NCBI RefSeq assembly: GCF_000715075.1
Contig: NC_134097.1
Coordinates: forward strand, 70,403,190 to 70,467,189
Reading direction: 5' to 3'
DNA length: 64,000 nucleotides
Origin: Nicotiana tabacum
Taxonomy: Eukaryota; Streptophyta; Magnoliopsida; Solanales; Solanaceae
Of the stretch, positions 36,252-48,137 are shown piece by piece. A program made the translations under genes and the position numbers. The stretch's first letter is position 1, and every line of letters begins with the position of its first letter. A model generated the notes under the pieces. The model was given only the letters and a program-made list of their open reading frames with translations. It was not told the DNA's origin and did not search any database.

Positions 36252-36269
36252 TGGCGACTCTGCTGGGGA
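36252..36269 (+). promoter_or_regulatory. Primer-binding site, tRNA-Arg-like
   Basis: TGGCGACTCTGCTGGGGA starts four bases after the LTR end. Ogre-type elements are known to use a tRNA-Arg primer; the match to this tRNA is from memory. The first 11 bases also occur inside each LTR (36,136 and 49,640). Confidence 0.8.
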
Positions 36270-38803
36270 CCAGAACCTAGAACTTCTGGTTCAGGGTTCA
36301 GAATTCGAGCTTAGATGAATTGTTATATTTGACTTTATCTATTATCTGATTTCATCACATGTTTGAGCCTAATTTGCTAAATGTTGCTTTTACCGCTTTG
36401 ATATTATTTGAGCTGTATATAAACTGCTACAAAACTCTTCTCTTCTCATCTTTGGGGATGTGCTCGCTGGTCGAGACTCCCTATTCTGTTAGTGTCATAT
36501 CTTGAAATAAGAAAGAGGCTCGGACAAGTTACTAAGCCGGATGGCCTTTTGGTTCCCGGTACGTAGCCCCCTCCTCGGCTCGAGTTGTCCGCTCGGGTAC
36601 ACAGTCTAGCACACATACCCAGGGTTTTGAACCTAGAATAACTCAGCCTCATGCCGGATCACTAGTAGGCACGTTTGTTTGCATCATGTGCATTTGACTT
36701 TGGGGATGTACCCAAAATAACAGACCATCTTGATGCATCCTATGTGTCACATATTGCATTTCTTCAAGGGTAAAGGGTCATTTGGCAGACCAATGATAAT
36801 TGAGCGCGAATGAAAAAAAAAAAAAAAAAAGAGAGGCTGAAGTGTGAGGATGAAGCGAGTAGAGCCCAATTATATTTTGTTACATTTTATTAAGTAAAAA
36901 AGAGCATGGAAACTTCAAAAAGATTTTGCACTTTTTATCATTTTTCAAAAATAAAAAAAAATCGAAAAAAAAAGAAAAGAAAATCCAAAAGATTTTATAT
37001 GTTTCATCATTTTTTGAAAAAAAAAAGAAAAAAATGTGTTTTCTATATGTCAGTTGTTTTTTTATTTATTCTCGCCCGTATCCAATCGGCCCGAACTACG
37101 CAAACCCGATTCTCGTCTTTCGGGGCGTGACACGTAGGCAACCCACATAGGGTCCGGTCTTCCTAGTAAATCTTAGGTTCTTGGGTTTGCGGGGTCTTAG
37201 CCAAATTTTGCACTTCTAGCCACCTTTTGGCCAAATAAGTCATTTTGCAAAAATAGCCTCAATCATGTCTTGCATGTGTCTTAGGGAATGTTATTGTCTC
37301 ACATAGTGTTGGTTTAAGTTTTCTCATACAGGTGTGGATCTACTTACCGGAGTTTGAGCATGACAGATACCCCAGGATCACTGCATTCAGGAGCTGCTCA
37401 AGGAGCCATTTTATGTTTTTGAGTCAATTGTTTTTGTTTTATTTTCTAGTCCTGCATAGTAGTATAGGTGATGTTAGAGTTTGTATTGTCTAGTTAAGTT
37501 TGCATAGTCTTTTGTTATTGTATTTCTTATTTTGCATTTGGAAATGTGTTACAAGTCAAAAAAAAAAAAGAAGAAATTTTGCGTTTTTATATTTTCGTTA
37601 TAAGTTTTCTTTAGAATACTAATTCTAGAAATAAAAAAAATTCCTTTGAGATTGTTTTTCCTTTAGGCAATTAATATCAAAATAAAAATTATTTTTATAT
37701 TTCCTTTACTATATTGGGACCAAAATTCAAAAAAGAAAAAGACTTTTAGTACCTCTTTAAAAGTTTTCTTTAAGGTATTAATTCTAAAATCCAAAAAGAT
37801 TTCTTTGAGGTGTTTCTTTGGAAAATTAGTAAAAAATGAAAAAAAATTCTTTTTATTTTTATTAGAACTTTAGGATATTGTATATAAAAAAACATACTTT
37901 GTCTTTTGTCTATCATTAGAATTTTTTCTTTAGGCAATCAAAATTGAAATCCAAAAATATTTTGTTTTATTTTGTTTATTGCTTGTGTCGAAATATTGCG
38001 TCAGGATATCAAATGAAAATTCAAATACTTTTCTGTAGTTTGTTCTTTAGATTTTCTTCATAAAAAATGAATAAAAAGGGGGGTTTTCTCTTCTAGGATT
38101 TTCCTTAATAGAGTATTTGTTTAAAAAAAAAAACATGCTCATTAAGCTTGAGTTTAGAATAGGTTATAGAGCATTTAGTCTAGAAAATTCAAAAAAAAAA
38201 AGATTTGCTTCTTTTATTTCTCTTTTCTCATCGGATTAGTCACTAAGGTAAAAAAAAAAAGGAAGAAGAAAATGAAAAAGAAATGTTAGTTTATGTGGTT
38301 TACTCTCGATCTTCCAGAACTACGCAAAGATCTGATTCATGCAGCGTCATGATATGTAGGCAACCTACATAAGGTTCGATCGAATTATTTTTTTATTATT
38401 AAAAGAAAAAGAAAAAAAAAGGAAAAAGGAAAAAAAAGAAGGAAAAAGATGGTAAAATTATGGGATGTGAGAAATGAGAAGGAAGAAAAAGAGCGATAAT
38501 CAGAAAGAAAAAAGGGGAAAGAAAATGAGCGAGCTAAGAAGTGCGAGGAAAGAAAAGAAAAGAGAATATTCAAATGGACAAATTTGGATGATGCCAAGTG
38601 ACCTTATGACCCTCGAAGTCATTCTAGAACCATTAATTGTTGCTAGGTGCATTGCACGACAATGTGATATTTTTGTTGTTAAATGCCCTAACGCTAACGG
38701 GATTACCCCATTTTGTTCCTTTTGATATCTTCATAGCAAAAAGGTGGTTGGTTTGTGGTTCTCGAAGTAGTAACTCCTCTCCACAACATAAAGTCAAAAG
38801 GCA
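36270..38803 (+). other. Long untranslated leader of the gag-only element
   Basis: There is no convincing gene. The leader holds poly(A) and A/G-rich tracts (36,815-36,830, 36,950-37,035, 38,400-38,560). Two copies of an ACTACGCAA...GTAGGCAACC motif sit at about 37,094-37,145 and 38,319-38,372. Short frames over purine tracts are low-complexity artefacts. Long leaders are usual in Ogre-like elements. Confidence 0.7.
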
Positions 38804-40694
38804 ATGACAGACAATAACAAAACTGAATTGGTTGATACAGGTACCCAGAAGCAATTGGTCGAACAGGACAATGGGTTGGTTGAAGAGGTGAGGATGTTAA
38901 GACAACACATGGCGGACATGTATCAAGCCTGGATGACTGGGAAGGCACCAGCCCCACCACCACCTAGCTTCCTAAATGCTACCCTTACCCAAACACCGGT
39001 CATAGTGCCAGATGATCCCCCATACTCTCCAGATACACCCGCTTATCATGGCTTTCCCAACTACCCTAGTAGCTCCATCACTCATCTTCCAATTACCTTT
39101 CCCAAAAATATCCCTCCTGTCTTATCCACCATCCCCAACAATGAACACCCACTCAAAGCTCACGATGCCCAATATTACCCCTCAGAGGTTGCCCACAAGG
39201 TTCCCAACTCATACAAGCAGGGCCCGCGGGATAAGCCTCATGTTGAAAATGAAAAGTTTACAAGAAGAAAAGGGCGAGATGGGATACCTAGAAGGCCGAA
39301 AGGCATAGAACAGTCCTTAAAGAACAAGCAAGGAATGGGAGACCAGGGTAGCATGGTTTACATAGAACTGTCTGTGTCCCCGGACATTTATCTGCCTGCG
39401 GGGTTTAAAGTGCCAAAGTTTAACTTGTGTAATGGGTGTGGAGATTCGGTAGCCCATTTGAGGGATTATTGCAGTGAAATGAGAAGTGTTGGCGAGAAAG
39501 TTAATTTGTTGATGGCATATTTCAGTGAGAGCCTGACTGGGGCAGCTTTGAAATTGCATAATTGTCAAGATGTCGGTAGGTGGCCTACATTGGGTGACAT
39601 GGCTCAAGATTTTGTTCGATACTTTCAATACGGATCAGGTGTTACCCCAGACTGCTCCTCCGTATCTAAAATGGAAAAGAAGCCGGAGGAAAGTTTTAGG
39701 GAGTTTGGGCTCAGATGGAGGGAGCAAGCTGTTCGAGTCAGTACCCCAATTGGTGAAGAAGAAATGGTTAAGCTTTTCCTACAAGCCCAGGGGTCCACCT
39801 ACTTCAGCCATTTGATCACGGCCTTAGGAAAGCCTATCAATCCCGGCCTTGGGGGAGCTAGTAGAAGAGGGAATCAAGTCAGGTAAAATCATGAGTTGTT
39901 CGAAAGACATTCAGAACATCCCAGTAAGCTTGGGTGGAAGAAAGAGAAACAGAAAAGATGATCTGATGGGCCTTCCTACTCAATACTTCCAGCCTCGACA
40001 TCGTCCCCATGGATATCCTTGTGCACCAGATGTCCCTCCTCAATGCTACTTCTCTCCATAGAACTCCCAAAGTCGTACATCACTTTCTCAGTACCCAGCT
40101 CCACAAAATGCCTATCTACCCCCACGAGCCTACCAAAACCCTCCTGGATTAGGTTTTTGGCCCAATCAAGCATTTAAGAATGAGAGGTTGCTGAAAAAAG
40201 TAAAGGCTTTCACCCCTATTGGAGAATCATACGTTAGTTTGTTCCAAAAGTTGAAGCAATTGGACATGTTGAAGCCGATTCATATAAAAATGTCAAACCC
40301 TCTGTCAAAGAAGTTTGATTTTTCTCAAAGGTGCGCATATTGCTCAGATGCCCAAGGGCATGACATAGAGAATTGTTGGGATCTGAAGAAAGCAATTCAG
40401 AAGCTTATTGATGTAGGTGACATTGTCGTGCAAAATCCAGATGCAGCAGACACTAGCCAAAGTCCATCACCTGTTCGTAATGAGATGCATATGGTGAGTA
40501 TGATTTGTTTTGAAAAGGAATATGAGAATTCTTCTGAGATCCTCAAAGGTCCACGCGCTGCAAAGTTTTCAGTGCTATCAGAGGTTGATCTTAAGAACGA
40601 GCCAGCAAAGGGAACCCAAAAACAATTTATTAAGAACAATGTGATAGAGGTTTGTGAGGGTCCTAGTAATGTTGATGCGGAATTCAGTGGCTAA
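38804..40694 (+). pseudogene. Gag of the nested element (Ogre-like), nearly intact
   Basis: The start is ATG at 38,804 (MTDNNKTELVDTGTQKQ). An N-terminal heptad-like stretch NGLVEEVRMLRQHMADMYQ is followed by a Pro-rich linker. The capsid comes next: LPAGFKVPKFNLCNGCGDSV, then YFSESLTGAALKLHNC, MAQDFVRYFQYG, and SFREFGLRWREQAVRVSTPI. A frameshift near 39,860 and a TAG at 40,059 (expected Gln, SP*NSQ) break the frame. It then runs to 40,694 through KAFTPIGESYVSLFQKLKQL and a zinc-knuckle-like CAYCSDAQGHDIENCWDLK. This is the element's only protein gene and should make particles for RNA packaging. Confidence 0.88.
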
Positions 40695-41234
40695 GATGCC
40701 GAGCTTGACAATTGGAAAGACGCTCATTTCTTGGTTAGTCAGGGAGAAGTTTTGGTGGTTTATTTTGTTGTCACTTCTGTTGTCCGGGTTATTTCAGGGT
40801 TGTAATCCGGATATTGTCTTGTGACTCAAACCCCTCTATCCTTTTATTTTACCTAGTTTGTTTAGTCATAGTAGCCTGTCTAGTGTTGTCTAGGTTTGTT
40901 CTAGGTTTGCGACCCTAGTTTAGTTTGTTTGTTTTGTTGTTTAAACCCTTTCACCATCTGTCTAATGCAATTTTTTTTATTTTCTGTAATTTCTAGTCAT
41001 TTTCATTTAGTTCCCTTTTCTTTTTATAATTCTTTTCCTGATTGACGCTAGTGACATGACAGACACGCATAATTCTCAACCTGGTTTTAAAAATCAGTTT
41101 AGTCACGAAGCAACGAAACAATGTTGAAGATGTAGGGACATTTGAGGGAAATAAGTGAAGGCATTTTGAGATCACTTCAAGCCCGAATTGTGTGAAACTA
41201 GGGCAGATAGAACATAAAAATACACTATTGAAAT

Positions 41235-41474
41235 CAGTGGCGGAGGCAGGATCTCCACGAAGGGGGTTCAAAAAAAAATTTGTATCTAGTGGGAATTGAA
41301 CTCATGACCTTATGTAGATTTTGAACCCCCTTGACCACTAAACTACACTTTTGGATTGTGTTAAGGGGGTTCAAAACTTAATATATAGAGGTAAAAACAG
41401 ATTTTGCCTTATATATACAGTGTATTTTTTCGGCGAAGGGGGTTCCCCCTTGGTCCCCCCTAAATCCGCCCCTG
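41235..41474. mobile_element. hAT-type MITE with 8-bp target duplication
   Basis: This 240-bp element has ends CAGTGGCGGAGGCAGG and AAATCCGCCCCTG (inverted repeat CAG-T/G-GGCGGA). It is flanked by exact 8-bp copies ATTGAAAT (41,227-41,234 and 41,475-41,482). Inside are AAGGGGGTTCAAA, GAACCCCCTTGACC and CGAAGGGGGTTCCCCCTTGG. The CAG ends and 8-bp duplication are hAT hallmarks. The GGCGGAG...CTCCGCCCCTG style is common in Solanaceae. It carries no gene. Confidence 0.88.
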
Positions 41475-42355
41475 ATTGAAATGCATCATGCTGCATCGGG
41501 TGAAGATAACGGCAAGTTTGCCCCAAATTTGTTGGGGGCCTTTCGTGGTAGTGAGAGTGAGAGTGAGAGTGTTGTCCAATGGTGCTTTGTATGTAACAGA
41601 TGTAGAAGGCGAATGTGTGAATATGGTCATCAAGTCTGGCACAATCAAAAGATGTTACGAATATTTTCCTTGGTTTGTTTAATTGTGTTGTTTGTACTTG
41701 GCATGTTTTGAATATTGGCATGATGAAGACATTTTGTTCTGCTATCTAAACACCTTATCCTTCGTGCTTTAAGCCTTGTTTATTTTCATTCATACCCCTC
41801 TTTCGGAATCAGTAACAAAGATCAGAAACACAAGCGTGAAAGATAAGTAAAGGAAAAGGAGAAAAGAAAAGAACGAAAAGGGAGAGATAAAAAATGAAAA
41901 GAAAAAAAAGGAAAAAAAAGAGAAAAAAAGAATGAAAAAAAAACAACAAAAAGAGAAAAAGAAAGCAAAAAGAGAAAGAAAAGAAAGAGAAAAGAGAAAA
42001 TCACAACAACAAAGTAATTCCTGTGTCATGAACTACATTCGACCTGATTCCTTTTAAGGATACGTAGGCAGTCTCATGGTTCGGTCTCATCAAAATAAAA
42101 ATCCAAAGGTCTCCAAGCAAGAAATGGGGGCAAACGTTGTGGTTGTTGTAAGAAATCTGATTCCGAAAGTTTTAATTTTGAACCCATGTGAATTGTTTTG
42201 AGCCTTTGATATCCTTTCTTTTTAACCCTATCCAAAAGCCCATGTTATAGTCCAAAGAAAGACCTTCCGATCAGTCTTCGAGAGATGCCAAGTCAAGCAA
42301 GGAGAGGTAATTCTTATCAGAGGCAACACTCTGGTCCAAGCAGAAAAATAATGAA

Positions 42356-42545
42356 AATGAGAGAGTCTTATTGGTGAAAACCCTCATGGGCACCGTAGGG
42401 CAACGGGAGCTGAGAGAAATCCAAAAATGAGAGAGTCTTATTGGTGAAAACCCTCGTGGGCACCGTAAGGCGACGGTAAGTTGAGAGAAAGAACAGAATG
42501 AGAGAGGCTTGATGGTGAAAACCCTTCGGGCACTACAAGTCAAAC
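42356..42545 (+). repeat. About 70-bp tandem repeat, three units
   Basis: Units start at about 42,356, 42,426 and 42,497. Each contains ATGAGAGAGTCTTATTGGTG, then AAAACCCTC and GGGCACCGTA. The third unit is more diverged. Confidence 0.85.
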
Positions 42546-43606
42546 AAGGATTGCGAATCAGATTGGATAATCGGAGCATTGAAGTCCAGTTTCACGGTTC
42601 AGGAGTATAACAAGAGTTGAACATCAGATTGGTTTGAAAGATTAGGCCACTTAATCAACATGTGCATGTCGTGGTCATTAGAGTTGGTATCCACATCTGA
42701 TAGGTTTCTACTTTATAGTTTTCTTGTTGGGAATCATCTCTTTCCTTTGTCCTTTACTCTATTCCTTTTGTCTTGTTTGCTTCTTCTTCCTGAGTCTGTT
42801 TGGTCAGAATAAGTGAGAAATGACTTAAAAATTTGCCACCAGCTTTCCAATTGCACAAAACGGGATCTGGCCAGCACATCAAAGTGGCATAAGTTAGGAA
42901 AGAACAACAAGCACACTGAGTTGGTAGCAATCAACATGCTTTGGAGTCCATGATAAATACAAAGGTTTGGTATATTTCAATTCGTGAACAGTGCAACAGA
43001 TAAAGGATGTTGGGTGAACGGGTCAAAGGTATTCTCTATGATGAGATCAACAAAGAAAGTGTTTAACCAGTGACAAGCAAGGTATTCAATGCAGAAATCA
43101 GAGTTATCGTGACAAGTGAGGGAACAATAGACTTCAAGGCCAAGGTCAGTGATTTAAGTCAGGAAGGAACAACATGCGCACTAAGTGGATGTCAATTAAC
43201 GTGCTTTGGAATTCATGTCAACACAAGAGCACGATGCAACAGATGGAGGGTGTTAGGTGGACGGATCAAAGGTATTTTCGGTGAAACACAAAGGTTGGTA
43301 AATGTTAGTTCATGAGCAATGCAATAGATAAAGGGAATTGGGTCTGAACAGAGAAGGGGTATTTTTTGTGATAAGGATGACAAAGAAAGTGGTTAGTCCA
43401 TAAGCAAGCAAGGTCCTCGAGTGGAAATCAGTTATCATGGGAAGTGAAGGAGCAATCTCCCTCAAAGTCAAGGCCACAAACCAACCACCACATTTTAAAC
43501 TGACATGATTTTTCTTTGATTTAAATAGGGGCAGAAATTTTCGTTTGTTTCGGAGAAACCCTCCGCAAGGAAAAGCAAGCACCAGACAGGTTTGACCGTA
43601 AACTCT

Positions 43607-44175
43607 CAGGACCTTCCTGGAAAATATGGCCTAGTTTAAAATTCAAAACAATCATGAGTATCATAATTTAGCATAAATGTACCACAAAGGAATATAAGTT
43701 GGTTTCAATGTCTGCATATTTAAGATAGGATTCAATTAAGAGTTTTTAGGACCCTCCTGTAAAATGGGACCTAGTTTAAAAATCAAAACAATCATAAGTA
43801 GCATAAATGTACTCCAAGGAATATAAGTTGGTTTCAAAGTTTGCATGTTTAAGATAGGATGTAATTAGGAGTTTTAGGACCCTCCTAGATAATGAGACGT
43901 AGTTTAAAACTGGCTTGCATAACAAGATTTAACGGAAGTAACACCTTTAGAAGATATAACTTAGATTTAAAATTGTCATTTAGTTAAGAGTTGTCAGGAC
44001 CCTCCTGGATAATGGGGAGTAGTTTAAGACCTTCTTAGATAACAAGATTTAGCGGAAGTCATGCCTTTAAATGATATAGCTTAGATTTAAAATTGTCGTT
44101 TGGTTAAGAGTTGTCAGGACCCCCATGGATAATGAGACCTAGCTTTCAAATTCCTAGTAATATGATTCAGTTTAA
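43607..44175 (+). repeat. 120-140-bp tandem repeat, five units
   Basis: Units begin CAGGACCCTCCTGGATAATG near 43,607, 43,748, 43,877, 43,996 and 44,116. Each continues ACCTAGTTTAAAA. The first two share one type of body (AATATAAGTTGGTTTCAA) and the last three another (TAACAAGATTTAGCGGAAGT). Confidence 0.85.
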
Positions 44176-44242
44176 GACTCACATATGTGCCCATCTACCA
44201 ATCTAGGGCAGAAAATTTTCTTTGTTTTGTCTATTTTGTTGA

Positions 44243-45600
44243 AATCAGGTTCCCTCCTGGAGAGCAGGGAATACATTTCAAGTTTAGCAATCATGAGCCC
44301 GTCTGGAGAGCAGGGAATACATTCCAAGTCAGCAGTCAGGAGCCCGCTTGGAGAGCAGGGAATACATTCAAGTCTAACAGTCAGGAGCTTGCCTGGAGAG
44401 TAGGGAATACATTCAAGTTTAGCAGTCAGGAGCCCGCCTGGAGAGCAGAGAATGTATTTCAAGACAACAATCAGGAGCCCGCCTGGAGAACGAGAGAGTA
44501 CAATTCAAGTTTTAGCTTTCAAGTTCTTATTGATATTTGGTAATATGATCCGTTTTACACTTACATGTGTGCCCAGATACCCAAACGGGGGAAGAAAATT
44601 TTCTTTGTTTTGTCTATTTTGTTGAAGTCAGGAGCCCGCCTGGAAAGCAAGGAATACATTTCAAGTTAGCAATCAGAAGCCCGCCTGGAGAGCAGGGAAT
44701 ACATTCAAGTTTAGCAATCAAGAGCCTGCCTGGAGAGTAGGGAATACATTTCAAGTCAGCAATCAGAAACCCGCCTGGAGAGCAGGGAATACATTCAAGT
44801 TTAGCAGTCAGGAGCTCGCCTGGAAAGCAGGGAATATATTTCAAGTCAGCAGCCAGGAGCCCGCCTGGAGAGCAGGGAATACATTCAAGTTTAGCAGTCA
44901 GGAGCCCGCCTGGAGAGCAGGGAGTGCATTTCAAGTCAGCAATCAGGAGCCCGCCTGGAGAACAAGTGAGTACAATTCAAGTTTTAGCTTTCAAGTTGTT
45001 ATTGATATTTGGTAATATGATCCGTTTTACACTTACATGTGTGCCCAGATACCCAAACGGGGGCAGAAAATTTTCTTTGTTTTGTCTATTTTGTTGAAGT
45101 CAGGAGCCCGTCTGGAAAGCAGGAAATAAATTTCAAGTGAGCAATCAGGAGCCCGCCTGGAGAGCAGGGAATACATTCAAGTTTAGCAATCAGGAGCCCG
45201 CCTGGAGAGAAGGGAATACATTTCAAGTCAGCAATCAGAAGCCCGCCTGGAGAGCAGGGAATACATTCAAGTTTAGCAGTCAGGAGCCCGCCCGGAAAGC
45301 AGGAAATACATTTCAAGTCAGCAACCAGGAGCCCGCCTGGAGAGCAGGGAATACGTTCAAGTCAGCAATCAGGAGCTCGCCTGGAGAACAAGGGAGTACA
45401 ATTCAAGTTTTAGCTTTCAAGTTTTTATTGATATTTGGTAATGTGATCCGTTTTACACTTACATGCGTGCCCAGATTCCCAAACGAGGGCGGAAAATTTT
45501 CTTTATTTTTGTCTATTTTGTTGAAGTCAGGAGCCCGCCTGGAGAGCAGGGAATACATTCAAGTTCAGTAGTCAGGCATCCACCTGGAGAAATGGAGAAC
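44243..45600 (+). repeat. Hierarchical 45-bp minisatellite array
   Basis: About 22 units contain AGGAGCCCGCCTGGAGAGCA, GGGAATACATT and a variable tail: either CAAGTTTAGC or TCAAGTCAGC. The tails largely alternate, giving a 90-bp dimer. Blocks of units are separated by a conserved spacer of about 140 bp (TTTTAGCTTTCAAGTT...TTTTGTCTATTTTGTTGAA). This gives three super-repeats of about 384, 471 and 427 bp. Because 45 is divisible by three, all frames stay open over several units, with peptides such as EPAWRAGNTFKFS. I do not regard them as genes. Confidence 0.9.
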
Positions 45601-46009
45601 ATCTCAGATTACAATTCAAGGCGGCAACAAAGGGATTCCACCGGGAGAATACAAGTCAACAAGGCAACAAGAACCACAAGAGCAAGTTTGAAGATATAGA
45701 TAGGATTTTGTAATGCACAAATCATAGTCTAGTCTAGCTTCTTTTTATTTTATCATGGTGTAATAAGGAGTTCAGTAAGCAGTAGCAGCAACAACAGCAA
45801 CAGTGAAATCACAGCTTCATGGTAGTCCCAGCTACCGAAACTTTTTAAACTACACTGACCTGATTCCTTTATAGCCAAGGATATATAGGCTACCTCGGAA
45901 GCAGGGTGCGGTCAAATCTTTCAAAAATGCTTCCCGCAAAGTATTCAAACGGGCAAAAATCGTTCGTATCCGCTTACTTTATCTTTGCACAAAAACTTTT
46001 CGTGTTTCC

Positions 46010-46026
46010 GAGCAAAGAGGGGCAGC
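46010..46026 (+). promoter_or_regulatory. Polypurine tract of the gag-only element
   Basis: GAGCAAAGAGGGGCAGC lies immediately before the 3' LTR TG at 46,027. This is the position of the plus-strand primer. Confidence 0.8.
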
Positions 46027-48066
46027 TGTGAGCACGTGATTTTTCCCCTACATGAAAATAACTCCTAAAAATAGACCAAAAATAATTTTTATTGATTTTA
46101 GGAATTTTTCTTTATTTATTTGCATTTCATGTATTTTTAATATTTTTTAAATCATAGAAAAATCCTTAAAATTGTCATTTTTACATATTTAACTTGTAGT
46201 CTTTAAAATTAGCATTTTTTTGGTTAATTAGTTGTTATAATGTTAAAAATAAACAAAGAATTTTAATTTCTACAAAATAGATTAATTTAGGATTTTAATT
46301 AATTAAAGAAAAGAAAAAAGGAGAATAGGAAATTAGGAAGAATAATTTTTGGTCTTGTTTCTTCTAAAATTGGGTCAATTCCTAAAATGACCCTAATTAA
46401 TTTTAAACCCCAGAACAATTTTAATACCAATACCCACTTGACCCATTACCTCCTTTTTTTTTTTTTTACCCTAATCGCTCACGTAAAAGGGGAGCTAAGG
46501 CAAAAAAGAGAGAGATTATTAGACCCTTACCCCTTAACGGCGCTCCTGATTCCCTTTCGATCACCTCCTCCAAAGAGACCCCTCTCAATTCAGACTCCAG
46601 TCCACTTCCGATTCTGAAAACAATCTTGGAAAGCAATTAGAAGTCGGAAATCAAAAAAAGAGAGGAAAAGGATAGAAATACACGGAAACTTCAAAACAGG
46701 AACAAAGAAAACAAGAAAAAATTTAACAAAAAAAGAGGCTCTAAAAATTCAACGCTCACTGTTCATTTCCATTTTTGGGAGGCTTCCAAGCACGGTTTTG
46801 GCTTAAATGTTGTTTGTTGTTGCTGGATTATTATGGCTGAGCTCCAATGGTAGTTTTCATTGCCTCCATTTGACTGTGCTGTTCCAGTTTTTGCCATTTA
46901 GGTGCTTTTTTCTTCCCAGATCTGATGTAATCACTTTTTATTCTATTTTATATAAAAATGGTGTCATGAATTTGTAATGTTTGGTTGCCATATTCCACTC
47001 GTTTGGACTTTGGTGTTTTGCCTGAAGTTGATTAAATTTGAAGATTCAAACTGATTATTCATAAAACTAAACTAAATTAGTCAATGTACAATTCTACCAT
47101 ATTTCGGGGTAAGATTTAATGTGTTAACTCTTATAAATATAAGAAGAAAACATATCTTAGCTTGTCTCCATGCTCTTATCAACATTTTGACTAAGTTTCA
47201 TTTTTTTGAAATAGGGGTGTGATTATGTGATGTGTTTAACTGTTAAATCAACATAAATTTTTTAAGTGTTTGTTTGATTTCTTTAATTGTCATCTTATCT
47301 TGTTTCATGTTAGAGTATTGATTTTCTTTGGATGCACCATTGCTGTAAGTCGTATGTTTGGTTAAATAAAATTAATAGATGACGTTACTTGGTGTTAGTT
47401 GATTTGTTTCATAATGCTTAAAAGTAGTAGTGAAAGAGGAATACACTATTTTGTTAAAAAAATAAAATAATAAAAATAGAGATTGTTCACAGTAAAGTTG
47501 TGGGTCGCAGAAGTTAAAGATTTTGAAAAGGGATTTTTACCTATTTATACCATATATCAAACCTTATTACCAAAAATATTCATAATTTGTTATTTACCCG
47601 TGTAGTCCACACTTTTACTACAAATTATATACCAATCCAAAAATAGATAGATTTTGCCATAAAAAACGCGCTAAAATGAAGGCACCAGATCTGCGTGTGA
47701 TTCTGTCAACATTAAATTCGAATTGCTGCGTAATTCTCTCCTTCCTCAACGGAAAGAGATCTCTCTTCTCTCACTCAACTACAATTCTCAAAAAACGCAA
47801 GCTCTGAAGCTCAAGTAATCAAACGGAAAGGAGATTTCTGTTCTTCATCTTCATCTTCATCTGTTCTTCCATATATTTTCCACCATTGATAGCCATTAAA
47901 AAACTTGAAAGCTTTGAATTCAAATCTGGGTTTTCAAAAATCATTATTTGTTTGGATTGGGTGTTGTTGTAAATAATTCGGAATATGTTTAGGAGTTTAT
48001 ATCTCAATTTTGAGAGGTTTTGGTGAAGATTAGACTTGGTTTTGACTGAATTTTAGATTGAAACTC

Positions 48067-48137
48067 GAAGAAGAAGAAGAAGAAGAAGAAGAAGAAGAAG
48101 AAGAAGAAGAAGAAGAAGAAGAAGAAGAAGAAGAAGA
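48067..48137. repeat. (GAA)n tract, left arm
   Basis: About 23 GAA triplets follow AAACTCGAAG. They are the inverted counterpart of the TTC tract at 48,519-48,645. Confidence 0.95.

Larger units (their letters stand above)
40695..46026 (+). other. Repeat-filled 3' region replacing pol
   Basis: This 5.3-kb stretch lies where an autonomous relative would have protease to integrase. None of those motifs was seen. It contains an hAT MITE (41,235-41,474), an A/G-rich tract (41,840-42,000), three tandem-repeat families (42,356-45,600), and two copies of a CCTGATTCC...GGATACGTAGGCA-like motif (about 42,029 and 45,848). A short segment at 41,080-41,230 could be a remnant of former coding sequence. 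Confidence 0.75.

Noticed and set aside
41790..42029. Phe/Ser-rich minus-strand frames resembling membrane proteins
   Set aside because: The plus strand is an A/G-rich low-complexity tract; hydrophobic frames opposite such tracts are artefacts.
44172..45571. Repetitive proteins (EPAWRAGNTF, KLECIPCSPGGLL) on both strands
   Set aside because: They arise from a 45-bp tandem repeat whose length is a multiple of three. There is no start context, conserved domain or single preferred strand.
42356..45600. CRISPR-like regularly spaced repeats
   Set aside because: Units are directly tandem or separated by conserved, not variable, spacers; the setting is a plant retrotransposon.
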